Source: Thermoleophilia bacterium (GTDB lineage Bacteria > Actinomycetota > Thermoleophilia > Miltoncostaeales > Miltoncostaeaceae). From it: a stretch of DNA of 64,000 bases. A program made the position numbers and the translations under genes. Shown in pieces: positions 43,742-51,698 of this stretch. The stretch is from assembly GCA_028285405.1 (NCBI GenBank), contig JANQPH010000039.1:55719-119718 (forward strand), read 5' to 3'. The notes under the pieces were generated by a model. The model saw only the letters and a list, made by a program, of their open reading frames with translations. It made no database searches and was not told the origin of the DNA. Every line of letters starts with the position of its first letter. Positions within the stretch are counted from its first letter, which is position 1.

Positions 43742-44752
43742 ATGCCGTTCGACCTGTCCTTTCAGGCGCCGGAGTGGTTGTGGGCGCTGCTGGTCATCCC
43801 GGCGGTCGCGCTCGTCGCCATCCCCTGGATTCGCCGCCGCCGGCGAGCCGCGGCCGCGTACGCCGACCCGACCGTGCTCGAGATCGGGACCCCTGCTCGC
43901 GCCACCCGCGCGCGGGTGGCCGGGGCCGTGCTGGTGCTGGCCGCCGCCGCGCTCGCGATCGTCGCGCTCGCCGAGCCGGCCGTTCCGGTCGACGCCGAGG
44001 AGGAGCAGAGCACGGTCGTGCTCGCCCTCGACGTCTCGAACTCGATGCTGAAGGACGATCTGAAGCCCGACCGGTTGCAGGCGGCGTTCTCGGCGGCGGA
44101 GGAGTTCGTCGACAGCGCTCCCGAGTCGACCGCGATCGGGATCGTGACGTTCGCCGACAACAGGGTCGTTCGGCTTGCGCCGACCACGAACCATGCGCAG
44201 GTGCGCCAGACGCTCTCGACCATCGCCGGCGAGCCGACCCGTGAGGGCACGGCCGTCGGGCCAGCACTCGCCGCCGCGCTCGACTCGCTCGAGACCGCGG
44301 GAGCGCTCGAGCCGCTGCCCGCGAGCGCGGCCGAGTCGCCCGCCCGGGTCCTCGTCCTCACCGACGGCGCGAACTCGATTCGCAGGGCGCTCCCGCCCGC
44401 GGCCGCAACCGAGCAGGCCGTCGCCGCCCGGGTGCCGGTCTACACGATCCTGATCGGGGACGATCCCGGCCGGCCCGACCAGCCGACTCCGGCCGAGGTG
44501 CTCGACCAGATGGCGACCCTCTCGGGTGGCATCTACGCGCAGAGCCTCACGACGGCCGACCTGAACGCGGTGTTCGCCGACATCGGCTCGGTGATCCTCC
44601 CGGTCGAGGAGCTGCGCGAGCTCGCGGTCTGGGCGGCCGCGGGCTCCCTGGTGCTGCTGATCGCAGGAGGCATCGTGCTGGGGCTGGCGCTCCCCCCGCG
44701 CCGTGACGCGGACTCCGGTTCCCCGGCGCCGCGGCCGACGCTTTCGCCCTAA
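43742..44752 (+). CDS. second VWA-domain membrane protein, BatA/BatB-like, 336 aa
   Basis: The layout is the same as its neighbour three bases upstream: two N-terminal spans, then a VWA domain with ALDVSNSMLKDD (about residues 96-107) and DGTREGTAVG-type metal residues, then a C-terminal span (about 293-318). The DxSxS site is intact. The two are clear paralogues and probably arose by tandem duplication, as in other Bat clusters. They would form an envelope complex served by the MoxR ATPase and DUF58 protein. Confidence 0.87.
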   Translation: MPFDLSFQAPEWLWALLVIPAVALVAIPWIRRRRRAAAAYADPTVLEIGTPARATRARVAGAVLVLAAAALAIVALAEPAVPVDAEEEQSTVVLALDVSNSMLKDDLKPDRLQAAFSAAEEFVDSAPESTAIGIVTFADNRVVRLAPTTNHAQVRQTLSTIAGEPTREGTAVGPALAAALDSLETAGALEPLPASAAESPARVLVLTDGANSIRRALPPAAATEQAVAARVPVYTILIGDDPGRPDQPTPAEVLDQMATLSGGIYAQSLTTADLNAVFADIGSVILPVEELRELAVWAAAGSLVLLIAGGIVLGLALPPRRDADSGSPAPRPTLSP

Positions 44753-44851
44753 CGAGAGTCGGCACGCGCCCGAGCGTCGTTCGGCTCATCGATGTCGAGT
44801 GGGGGTGCGCACGCTCGTCATAGAGTCGAGGCAGCCGATCGGGGGGACGAC

Positions 44852-45565
44852 ATGGCCAAGCAGGCGACGAGCGCAGGGGAGTTCACCGGGTTCCCGAGAC
44901 AGGGGCTCGACTTCCTCGAGGGGCTCGCGGCACACAACGACAAGACGTGGTTCGACGCCAACCGGTCCGGCTACGACGAGGGCCTGATGGAGCCGGGCAG
45001 GGCGTTCGTCGTGGCGCTCGGCGAGGAGCTGAACGCCCGGGTCGGGCCCGGCATCCATGCCGAGCCGAGGGTCAACGGATCGATCTTTCGGATCAACCGC
45101 GACACGCGGTTCAGCGCGGACAAGACGCCCTACAAGACGCACTTCGACATGTTCCTCTGGCAGGGGGCGGGACGGAGCCGGGAGTGCCCCGGCTACTACC
45201 TGCGCATCACTCCCGAGCTGGTGCATCTGGGCGCGGGCATGCACGGCTTCCCGAGGCCCGTGCTCGAGGCCTACCGAGACGCCGTGGTCGATCCGGCGCT
45301 TGGCCAGCGGCTCGTCGAGATCACCGGCGAGCTCGCCGGCATCGACGGCGTGAGCCTGCCCGAGCCGCACTACGCGCGGCTGCCGCGTGGTTACGAGGCC
45401 GAGGGTGAGCGGGCGGTGCTGCTGCGCATGAGCGCCATGCATGCCGGCGGCGCGTATGACCTCCCACGCCAGCTCGGCTCTGCCGACTTCGTCGGCTGGT
45501 GCGCGGACCGGCTCGAGCCGCTCGCTCCGCTCCAGCGCTGGCTCGTGGAGGCGCTCGATCCGTAG
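44852..45565 (+). CDS. DUF2461-family protein, 237 aa
   Basis: The sequence FLEGLAAHNDKTWFDANRSGYDE (from about residue 22), then RINRDTRFSADKTPYKTH and GYYLRITPE, are the conserved core of DUF2461 (TIGR02453) proteins, whose function is unknown. Length is normal and there is no signal or membrane span. ATG 44852 is preceded by GGGGGGA and was chosen over an upstream in-frame codon. It lies between the Bat-like operon and the Usp-like gene, with its own 99-base upstream region. Confidence 0.85.
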   Translation: MAKQATSAGEFTGFPRQGLDFLEGLAAHNDKTWFDANRSGYDEGLMEPGRAFVVALGEELNARVGPGIHAEPRVNGSIFRINRDTRFSADKTPYKTHFDMFLWQGAGRSRECPGYYLRITPELVHLGAGMHGFPRPVLEAYRDAVVDPALGQRLVEITGELAGIDGVSLPEPHYARLPRGYEAEGERAVLLRMSAMHAGGAYDLPRQLGSADFVGWCADRLEPLAPLQRWLVEALDP

Positions 45566-45613
45566 CGCGTCACCGTTCCGGCGATCGGCTCGGGACGCAT
45601 CCCCCCGTGGGGG

Positions 45614-45619
45614 TAGCGT
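45614..45619 (+). promoter_or_regulatory. -10-like box of a leaderless transcript
   Basis: TAGCGT ends six bases before the ATG at 45626, which has no ribosome binding site. This suggests a leaderless mRNA. Confidence 0.35.
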
Positions 45620-45625
45620 GCGCGC

Positions 45626-46384
45626 ATGGCTGAACGCGAACCCCGCCGGATCCTGGTCCTCGCCAACGAGACCCTCGCCGGCAAAGACGTGCTCGACGCG
45701 GTCCGGGAGCGTGCGGCCGATGACCAGGCGGAGATCCTGGTCGTCGCCCCGGCACTCCCAGGCTCGCGGGTTTCACATTGGTTGAGCTCGGACACGACGG
45801 CGGCGCGTGAGGCGGCCGAGCAGCGATTGCGCGCCTCGGTCGGCGCGTTCGACGATGCCGGCTTCGCGGTCAACGGCCAGCTCGGGGACGGTGACCCCCT
45901 CCAGGCGCTCGACGACGCCATTCGCGTCTTCCGGCCGCACGAGATCGTGATCGGAACGCTGCCACCGGAGCGGAGCCGATGGCTGGAGCGAGATGTCGTC
46001 ACCAAGGCTCGAGCCCGCCACGACGTGCCGGTGACCCATCTGGTGATCGACGTCGCCGGCCTGACCGCGGCCGACACGCCGCCGCCTCCGGCCACGGCGA
46101 CACCCATGGTGCGGCTGTTCCACGGTGCGTCGCACGGCGAGGCGCTCGAGATCCGTCAGCGTGGGTTCCGGGATGAGGCGCTCCAGAGCGGGTCCGGGGT
46201 GCTCGTCGCCGAGGACCCGTCCGACGATCAGTGGGGTGAGGACGCGGTGCTCCTCGGCGTCGACGTTCCCCAGGCCGCGCTGGTGGAGGCGGCCGCGTCG
46301 CAGGGCAGCGGTCGCTACGTGGTTCCGGCCGGCCTGCTGAACCGGCACGGGCCACCGATCACGGTGGACGACTGGTCTGAGTGA
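45626..46384 (+). CDS. Usp-like domain fused to an ART-like domain, 252 aa
   Basis: Residues about 7-147 look like a universal-stress-protein (HUP-fold) domain: ILVLANET strand, VVAPAL strand, DPLQALDDAI helix, EIVIGT strand. The ATP motif G-x2-G-x9-G-S/T is missing; instead there is T-x-P-x3-S-x-W-L-E-x-D. After a Pro-rich linker (about 150-160), residues 161-252 read RLFHGASHGEALEIRQRGF, then GVLVAED and YVVPAGLLNRHG. That resembles small ADP-ribosyltransferase/PARP-fold domains, which begin with a YHGT-like motif. The fold call is from memory of motifs and the activity is unproven. It ends at a hairpin convergent with the glycolate oxidase operon. Confidence 0.65.
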   Translation: MAEREPRRILVLANETLAGKDVLDAVRERAADDQAEILVVAPALPGSRVSHWLSSDTTAAREAAEQRLRASVGAFDDAGFAVNGQLGDGDPLQALDDAIRVFRPHEIVIGTLPPERSRWLERDVVTKARARHDVPVTHLVIDVAGLTAADTPPPPATATPMVRLFHGASHGEALEIRQRGFRDEALQSGSGVLVAEDPSDDQWGEDAVLLGVDVPQAALVEAAASQGSGRYVVPAGLLNRHGPPITVDDWSE

Positions 46385-46392
46385 CGTGAGCT

Positions 46393-46415
46393 GAACCCGA
46401 GAACGACCGATGCCC
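46393..46415 (+). repeat. dispersed 23-bp repeat, copy 1
   Basis: This 23-base unit starting GAACCCGAGAACGA recurs at 63881-63903 with one difference (C/G). Both copies begin 9-11 bases after a plus-strand stop codon. Confidence 0.55.
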
Positions 46416-46435
46416 TAAATGGCTCGGTCTCGGGT
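46395..46435. terminator. hairpin between convergent genes, built on the repeat
   Basis: ACCCGAG pairs with CTCGGGT (46429-46435), ACCGA with TCGGT, and GCC with GGC, around the loop CTAAAT, with a 4-base bulge. It fills the gap between the Usp-ART gene and the last glycolate oxidase gene. Confidence 0.6.
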
Positions 46436-47629
46436 CTAGGAGACCAGCTCAGCCGGGTGCGCGACTCTGACGCTTGCGCCGATCTCCGCCAGGCCAGCCT
46501 CGATCTGCATCGCGCACCCCGGGTTCGCCACCGCGACGACGGGTGCCCCGGCGTCGGCGATCGCCTCGGACTTCGCGCGGCGCAGCTGACGGGCCTGGTC
46601 TGGCTGCAGCAGCCCGTACAGGCCAGCGGCGCCACAGCAGTGGCCGCCGTCTCCCAGCTCGACCGGCTCGGCACCGCCCGCACGCAGGAGCGGCCTCGGC
46701 TCGATTCCCTGGGCGTGCAGGTGGTGGCACGCGTCGTGGACGGCGACCGGCCCGAGGTGGCGCGCGGGGACGTCGAGGTCCATCTCGAGCAGATCCTGGA
46801 CGCGGGCGGACACGCGCCGGGCGGCCGGCGCCCACTCCGGGTCGTCGGCGAGCAACTCACCGTAGGTCTTCATGTGGCCGCTGCAGCCGGCCGCGTTCAC
46901 GACGACGACCTCGGCGTCGCCAACCTCGGCGATGCGCGCTCGGGCCATCCGCTTGGCCGCCTCGGGCTGGCCGTAGTGGGCGGCCAGCGCGCCGCAGCAC
47001 CCGCCCGGGCGGGTCGGGGACACCGCGTAGCCGTTGGAGGTGAGCAGCCGGATCGTCGCTCGGTGGACCGGTCGATAGGCCACGTCCATGACGCAACCCG
47101 ACAGCAGCGCCGCGGGCTCACCGGTCCCGCTCGCCGCGGGCAGCGGCCGGAGCGCGTCGCGGACCCGGCCCGGGGGCATGAGCGCGCCGAGGGCGCTGGG
47201 CAGTGCGCGCTGGACGCCGGCCGCGCTGGCGACGGTTGCCCCGAGTCCCAGCGTGCGAACGACGCGAGGGCGCGACAGCGCCCACGAGAGCCCGAGCCTG
47301 CGAGTCGTCCGCTGGGCGACCGGCCGTCCCGGCTCGGCCTGCGCTCGGGCCCCCTCGATCATGCGCCCGAACGGCACCCCGCTCGGGCAGGCGGCCTCGC
47401 ATGCGCGACACGCCAGGCACTCGTCCATCATCGTTCGGAACGAGTCGTCGACGGTGCCGTTGCCCTCCTCGACGGCGCGCATCGCCGAGATGCGACCCCG
47501 GGGAGAGGCGGTCTCGCGGCCCGTGAGCCGGAAGGTCGGGCAATGGGGAAGGCACAGCCCGCAGGCCACACAGGTCGCCAGGTCGTCGGAGGAGGGGGCG
47601 AGAAGGCCGCGCTGCCAGTTGTCGCTCAT
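46436..47629 (-). CDS. glcF: glycolate oxidase iron-sulfur subunit, 397 aa
   Basis: Two 4Fe-4S cluster motifs lie near the N-terminus: CVACGLCLPHCP and CLACRACEAACPSGVP. Two CCG-type cysteine-rich domains (GCVMD...GGCCGALAAHYG and HDACHHLHAQG...GGHCCGAAGLYG) complete the GlcF/HdrD arrangement. It should pass electrons from GlcDE to the respiratory chain. ATG 47629 overlaps the GlcE stop (ATGA), which decides the start over an upstream Met. It is the last gene of a four-gene operon. Confidence 0.9.
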   Translation of the reverse strand: MSDNWQRGLLAPSSDDLATCVACGLCLPHCPTFRLTGRETASPRGRISAMRAVEEGNGTVDDSFRTMMDECLACRACEAACPSGVPFGRMIEGARAQAEPGRPVAQRTTRRLGLSWALSRPRVVRTLGLGATVASAAGVQRALPSALGALMPPGRVRDALRPLPAASGTGEPAALLSGCVMDVAYRPVHRATIRLLTSNGYAVSPTRPGGCCGALAAHYGQPEAAKRMARARIAEVGDAEVVVVNAAGCSGHMKTYGELLADDPEWAPAARRVSARVQDLLEMDLDVPARHLGPVAVHDACHHLHAQGIEPRPLLRAGGAEPVELGDGGHCCGAAGLYGLLQPDQARQLRRAKSEAIADAGAPVVAVANPGCAMQIEAGLAEIGASVRVAHPAELVS

Positions 47630-48666
47630 GAGTGGGGATCCCACGGGACGCACCCCGGGTTGACGATTCCGGCGGGGTCGAACTGGTCTCGCAGCCGCCG
47701 CATGATCTCGACACCCGGCGGGATCGGCCCGAACGGATCCTCGCGCAGCTCGGGCGGACCGTCGATCACGATCGCATGGCCTCCGAGCGATGTCGCGAGG
47801 GCCCGCGTGGTCGCGACGTCCCCGGCGTCGTCCACGGCGACCTCGATCACCCCGACGCCGGCCTGCGCGCGGAAGTCACGGTCGTCCGCCGCCAGCCGCG
47901 AGAGCGCGGCGGCGAGGGCGGGGGGCGGAACACCCATCTGGACGCTCCCGCCGCCGTTGGGCCGGGCCGGCCCCGACGGGACGTGCTCGAGGCCCTCAGG
48001 GAGCTCCTCGCCGCCGGCGTGCACCCACAGGGCATCCGGGGTCACGGCGACCGCGAGCGGGCGCGAGGGGTGGCCGACCCAGCGCTCGGCCAGCTCGGTG
48101 AGCTCAGTGAGTGTGCCCTCGGTGCGTGACCAGCCGCTCGAGGTGGGCAGTGGCCACAGCCGCAGGGTCACCTGCGCGATCACGCCGAGCGTGCCGTCGG
48201 CGCCGACCATGAGCCGGGGCAGGTCGTAGCCGGCCACGCTCTTGACCGTCCGGGCTCCCGCCGCCACCCGGCGCCCGTCGCCGGTCACGATCACGACCTC
48301 GAGCAGCGAGTCGCGGACCGGGCCGTAGCGCAGCCGCGACAGGCCGCTCGCCCCGGTGGCGAGGATCCCGCCGACGGTCGAGCCGGGGCGGGTATCGGCG
48401 GCCGGCCAGGCCTGCCCGTGTGCCTCGAGCTCGTGCTGCAGCAACTCGACGGCGGTGCCCGCGCGGACGGTCACGGTCATGTCGGCCGGCTCGTAGTCGA
48501 CGACACCGGCCAGCGCTGACGTCGACAGGACGGCATCCGGCTCGTGTGGGCGCCCTCGCCGGGAGCGGGTGCCGCCGCCCTCGACCCGCACCGTGCGCGT
48601 CAACGCCGACGCATCCGCCAGGGTGGCGGCGAGGTCGTCGATGCTCTCCGGCGCGAGGGCGCTCAT
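47626..48666 (-). CDS. glcE: glycolate oxidase FAD-binding subunit, 346 aa
   Basis: A PCMH-type FAD-binding protein with RVEGGGTRSRRG near residue 27, the flavin-contact stretch DTRPGSTVGGILATGASGLSRLRYGPVRD and KSVAGYDLPRLMVGADGTLGVI. It is shorter than GlcD and matches GlcE. In bacteria GlcD, GlcE and GlcF together oxidise glycolate to glyoxylate. The start overlaps the GlcD stop (TGATG). Confidence 0.89.
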   Translation of the reverse strand: MSALAPESIDDLAATLADASALTRTVRVEGGGTRSRRGRPHEPDAVLSTSALAGVVDYEPADMTVTVRAGTAVELLQHELEAHGQAWPAADTRPGSTVGGILATGASGLSRLRYGPVRDSLLEVVIVTGDGRRVAAGARTVKSVAGYDLPRLMVGADGTLGVIAQVTLRLWPLPTSSGWSRTEGTLTELTELAERWVGHPSRPLAVAVTPDALWVHAGGEELPEGLEHVPSGPARPNGGGSVQMGVPPPALAAALSRLAADDRDFRAQAGVGVIEVAVDDAGDVATTRALATSLGGHAIVIDGPPELREDPFGPIPPGVEIMRRLRDQFDPAGIVNPGCVPWDPHS

Positions 48667-50126
48667 CCGACGTCCCTCCGTGCGACCGAGGGTGGAACCG
48701 CCTCGGCGCAGCGGCTGCCCTCGGGGAGGATCTTGTGTGGGTTCATCCGCCCGACCGGGTCGAACGCGTCGCGGGCCCGGGCCTGGGCGTCGAGGTCGAG
48801 CGGGCCGAACGCCAGGCGCATGAAGTCGCGCTTCTCGATCCCCACGCCGTGCTCGCCGGACAGGCTGCCGCCGGCGGCGAGGCAGGCCTCCACGATCTCG
48901 TCCCCCGCGCGGCGAACACGCTCGAGCTGCTCGGCGTCGCGCAGGTCGAACGCGATCAGGGGGTGGAGGTTGCCGTCGCCGGCATGGAAGACGTTCAGGA
49001 TCTGCAGATCGTGCCTCGCTCCGATCTGCCCGATCGTCTCGAGGATCTCGGCGAGGTGGGTCCGGGGAACGACGCAGTCGTGGAGGAAGTAGTTCGGCGC
49101 GATCCGGGCCACGGCGCCGAAGGCGCTCTTTCGGGCCTTCCACCAGAGGGCGCGTTGCCGCTCGTCCTGCGCGGTGCGGACCGCGAGGGCGCCGGCCTCC
49201 GATGCGATCCGCGCGGCCGACTCCGCCTGGGAGGCCACCGCGGCCTCGTCGCCGTCCACCTCGACGATCAGCACCGCGGCCGAGTCGATCGGCAGATCCG
49301 CGCGCACGAACTGCTCGACCGCGTTGGTCGTGGCCCTGTCCATGAGCTCGATCGCGGCCGGGACGACACCGCCGGCGATGATCCCGCTGACGGCGTCGCT
49401 GGCCGATCGGATCGTCGGGAAGTCGATCAGCAGCGTCCTGACGTGAGCCGGGTTCCGGGTCAGGCGGACACAGGTCGCGGTCACGATCCCGAGGGTCCCC
49501 TCGCTTCCGACCACCATCCCGCGCAGGTCGTAGCCCGGTGGGTCGGGCGCCGTTCCGCCGAGGCGAAGCACCTCGCCGTCGGCGAGGACCACCTCGACCG
49601 CCAGGACGTGCTGCGCCGTCACCCCGTAGGACAGGCAGTGCGGGCCGCCCGCGTTGGTGCCGACGTTGCCGCCGATCGAGCAGGCGGCCTGGCTCGACGG
49701 GTCGGGTGCGTAGTGGAGGCCCAGGTGCGCCACGGCGGTGGAGATGTCCAGGTTGAGGACGCCGGGCTCCACCCAGGCGCACGGGACGTCGCGATCGACC
49801 TCGAGCACGCGGGTCATCCGAGAGAGCGCGATCACCAGCGATCCGTCGAGCGGCACGGCCCCGCCCGCCAGTCCCGTCCCCGAGCCGCGCGGGACGATGT
49901 CGAGGCCGAGCTCGTTCGCCAGCCGGACGCACGCGACGACCTCCTCGGTCGACTCGGGCAGCACGACCAGGCCCGCATCGCCGAACTCGATCGAGCCGTC
50001 GCGGGAGTACACGCGCCGCTCGAGGGTCGAGTCGACGACCCGCTCGTCGGACAGCACGGCTCGAAACCGCTCGGCCGCGGACAACGGCCGCGTGGCGCGA
50101 GCGCGTCGTCGGCGGAGGATCGTCAT
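48663..50126 (-). CDS. glcD: glycolate oxidase catalytic subunit, 487 aa
   Basis: The FAD-linked oxidase has the PCMH motifs PRGSGTGLAGGAVP (about residue 80) and CSIGGNVGTNAGGPHCLSYG, then VVGSEGTLGIVT. The C-terminal substrate domain ends with FHAGDGNLHPLIAFD and LSGEHGVGIEKRDFM, whose histidines are active-site residues of GlcD and D-lactate dehydrogenase relatives. The best reading is glycolate oxidation; D-lactate or another 2-hydroxy acid is possible. The gene overlaps both neighbours, so the operon is tightly coupled. Confidence 0.91.
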   Translation of the reverse strand: MTILRRRRARATRPLSAAERFRAVLSDERVVDSTLERRVYSRDGSIEFGDAGLVVLPESTEEVVACVRLANELGLDIVPRGSGTGLAGGAVPLDGSLVIALSRMTRVLEVDRDVPCAWVEPGVLNLDISTAVAHLGLHYAPDPSSQAACSIGGNVGTNAGGPHCLSYGVTAQHVLAVEVVLADGEVLRLGGTAPDPPGYDLRGMVVGSEGTLGIVTATCVRLTRNPAHVRTLLIDFPTIRSASDAVSGIIAGGVVPAAIELMDRATTNAVEQFVRADLPIDSAAVLIVEVDGDEAAVASQAESAARIASEAGALAVRTAQDERQRALWWKARKSAFGAVARIAPNYFLHDCVVPRTHLAEILETIGQIGARHDLQILNVFHAGDGNLHPLIAFDLRDAEQLERVRRAGDEIVEACLAAGGSLSGEHGVGIEKRDFMRLAFGPLDLDAQARARDAFDPVGRMNPHKILPEGSRCAEAVPPSVARRDVG

Positions 50127-51388
50127 CCCGCCAGTGACCCGGCGCGGCCGGCCAGGATCGTCTCGGCCGTGCCTTCGCCGGCCTCGATCGCATCGATCAC
50201 CGCCGAGCCGCGGGCCTGATGGATGCCGGACTGCGTCGCGAGCCACGTCGCCGGCGCACTGATCGCGGGGACCTGCGCGAGGGCCGGGGACGGGTACGCG
50301 TTCTGGATGCGAATCACCTCGACGGTGGTCGCGGACCGCGCCGTGGTGGCATCGACCCAACCGAGGGCGCCGCCCAACGCGTCGGCGCACGCGCCTGCGA
50401 GCTGGGCGTCGTCGAGCGACCACACGGGGTCGTCCGCCGTCGGCGCGCAGTAGCACTCGAGCCCGATCACCGTTCGATCCTCCGGCGCCATCTCGGGACT
50501 CCAGTTCACCGGCTCGAACGCGCGCGCGAACGGCACCCGCGGGTCGTCGACCTGGATCCACGGCTCGTCGGTGATCCGCGTCCGCGCGAGGTCGAGGTAC
50601 ACGATGGCCACGGCGCGCATCTCGACGCTCGGCGTGGCCCATTCCGGAGCGTCGGGCGTCGCCATCCGGGCGGCAAGACCCGCCGGGATCGCCAACACGA
50701 CGTCCGGCGTCTCGATCCGATGCGTGACCCCGTTCACCGCGATCTCGACGGCTCGGGCGCGACCGCCCGTGAGGTCGATGTGTCGCGCGGGGGCGTCGAC
50801 GAGCACGGTGCCGCCGGCCTCGGTGATCGCCGCCGACATCGCGTCCATCAGCTCGCCGATGCCGCCGAGCGGGAACCAGAACCCCTCGGGAGCGGCCTGC
50901 TCGAGCAGCAGGCGGCGAACACGGTCGGCCGAGATCAGCTCGAGGGGCAGGCCGTCGACCTTCTCGAGATACGGCCGCTGGACCGCGTCGACGAACTCGG
51001 CTCCGAACCGCGATCCGAGTTCCCCCGCGGCCGAGCCGTCTTCGGCGATCGCATCGAGCGGCACGGTCGGGCGCTGGTCGAGGTAGCGGCCGCGCACCAG
51101 CTTCCCGTCCCTGACGCAGTGGACGGGGCGGTCGACCCACCGCAGGCGGTCGCCGAGCAGCTCGCGCAGGTAGTCGAGCCTCGGCTCGTCGGTCACGAAC
51201 GGGATGTGCCCGCCGATGTCGTAGCCGAAGTCGCCGCGCCGGCGCGTGACGCAGAGGCCGCCGACCACCGGGCCGGCGTCGACGACGATCGGGCGGGCGC
51301 CCTCGCGGGCCATCGCCAGCGCCGCGCCGAGGCCCGACGGGCCCGCGCCGACCACGACCGCGTCGGCGTTGCCGGGGATCGCGCGCAT
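50123..51388 (-). CDS. FAD-dependent amine-oxidase/desaturase-like oxidoreductase, 421 aa
   Basis: The N-terminal FAD site is VVVGAGPSGLGAALAMAREG (about residues 11-30), followed by VVGGLCVTRRRGDFGYDIGGHIPF, a pattern shared by protoporphyrinogen oxidase, phytoene desaturase and UDP-galactopyranose mutase relatives. A second FAD contact lies near the C-terminus. The precise reaction is unknown. It is first gene of the glycolate oxidase operon and overlaps glcD (TGATG). It appears leaderless: TAGCGT is six bases before its ATG. Confidence 0.83.
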   Translation of the reverse strand: MRAIPGNADAVVVGAGPSGLGAALAMAREGARPIVVDAGPVVGGLCVTRRRGDFGYDIGGHIPFVTDEPRLDYLRELLGDRLRWVDRPVHCVRDGKLVRGRYLDQRPTVPLDAIAEDGSAAGELGSRFGAEFVDAVQRPYLEKVDGLPLELISADRVRRLLLEQAAPEGFWFPLGGIGELMDAMSAAITEAGGTVLVDAPARHIDLTGGRARAVEIAVNGVTHRIETPDVVLAIPAGLAARMATPDAPEWATPSVEMRAVAIVYLDLARTRITDEPWIQVDDPRVPFARAFEPVNWSPEMAPEDRTVIGLECYCAPTADDPVWSLDDAQLAGACADALGGALGWVDATTARSATTVEVIRIQNAYPSPALAQVPAISAPATWLATQSGIHQARGSAVIDAIEAGEGTAETILAGRAGSLAG

Positions 51389-51394
51389 ACCTGA

Positions 51395-51400
51395 ACGCTA
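51395..51400 (-). promoter_or_regulatory. -10-like box for the glycolate oxidase operon
   Basis: On the minus strand TAGCGT ends six bases before the ATG at 51388, with no ribosome binding site between, fitting a leaderless start. Confidence 0.35.
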
Positions 51401-51483
51401 CCCCGATCCCGCCGCAGAACCCGGGCATCGGGCCCTTCGTCCCGATCTGGCCGCAATCGGCATGGGTTTCTCGGGCGCTGGAG

Positions 51484-51489
51484 TATGCT
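51484..51489 (+). promoter_or_regulatory. -10-like box for the ctaB operon
   Basis: TATGCT ends eight bases before the GTG at 51498, with no ribosome binding site, again fitting a leaderless start. It is divergent from the glycolate oxidase promoter about 90 bases away. Confidence 0.35.
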
Positions 51490-51497
51490 CGCCTGCC

Positions 51498-51698
51498 GTG
51501 AGCACCCTCAGCTGGATCGCCCTCGTCGCCGCGCTGGTGCTGATCGTCCCCGCGGCGATCCGCATCGTCGTACACCTGCTGCCCCGCAGCTCCAACACGG
51601 AGCCCTCGGGTCGCGCGCGTGCGCTCGAGGCCGTCTGGACGATTGGGCCCTTCGTGTTCCTCGCGGCGCTGATCGGGTTCTCGGTCGGGGTGGCATGA
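51498..51698 (+). CDS. 66-residue membrane hairpin resembling the subunit II membrane domain
   Basis: Two spans (about 5-28 and 45-64) are joined by a short polar loop. The second begins ALEAVWTIGPFVFLAALIGF, close to the corresponding CtaC segment in this window (ALEITWTVLPTILLAAMGVW, residues 89-108) and to the general LExxWTxxP signature of cytochrome oxidase subunit II. The copper-binding domain is entirely absent. Its stop overlaps ctaB (ATGA). I infer a stand-alone homologue of the subunit II anchor or an assembly partner; chance similarity of a small hydrophobic protein cannot be excluded. Confidence 0.6.
   Translation: MSTLSWIALVAALVLIVPAAIRIVVHLLPRSSNTEPSGRARALEAVWTIGPFVFLAALIGFSVGVA

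Noticed and set aside
46393..46415. Repeat copies as CRISPR or mobile-element ends
   Set aside because: Only two copies are seen, 17 kb apart, with no spacers, no terminal inverted repeats, no target duplication and no transposase gene.
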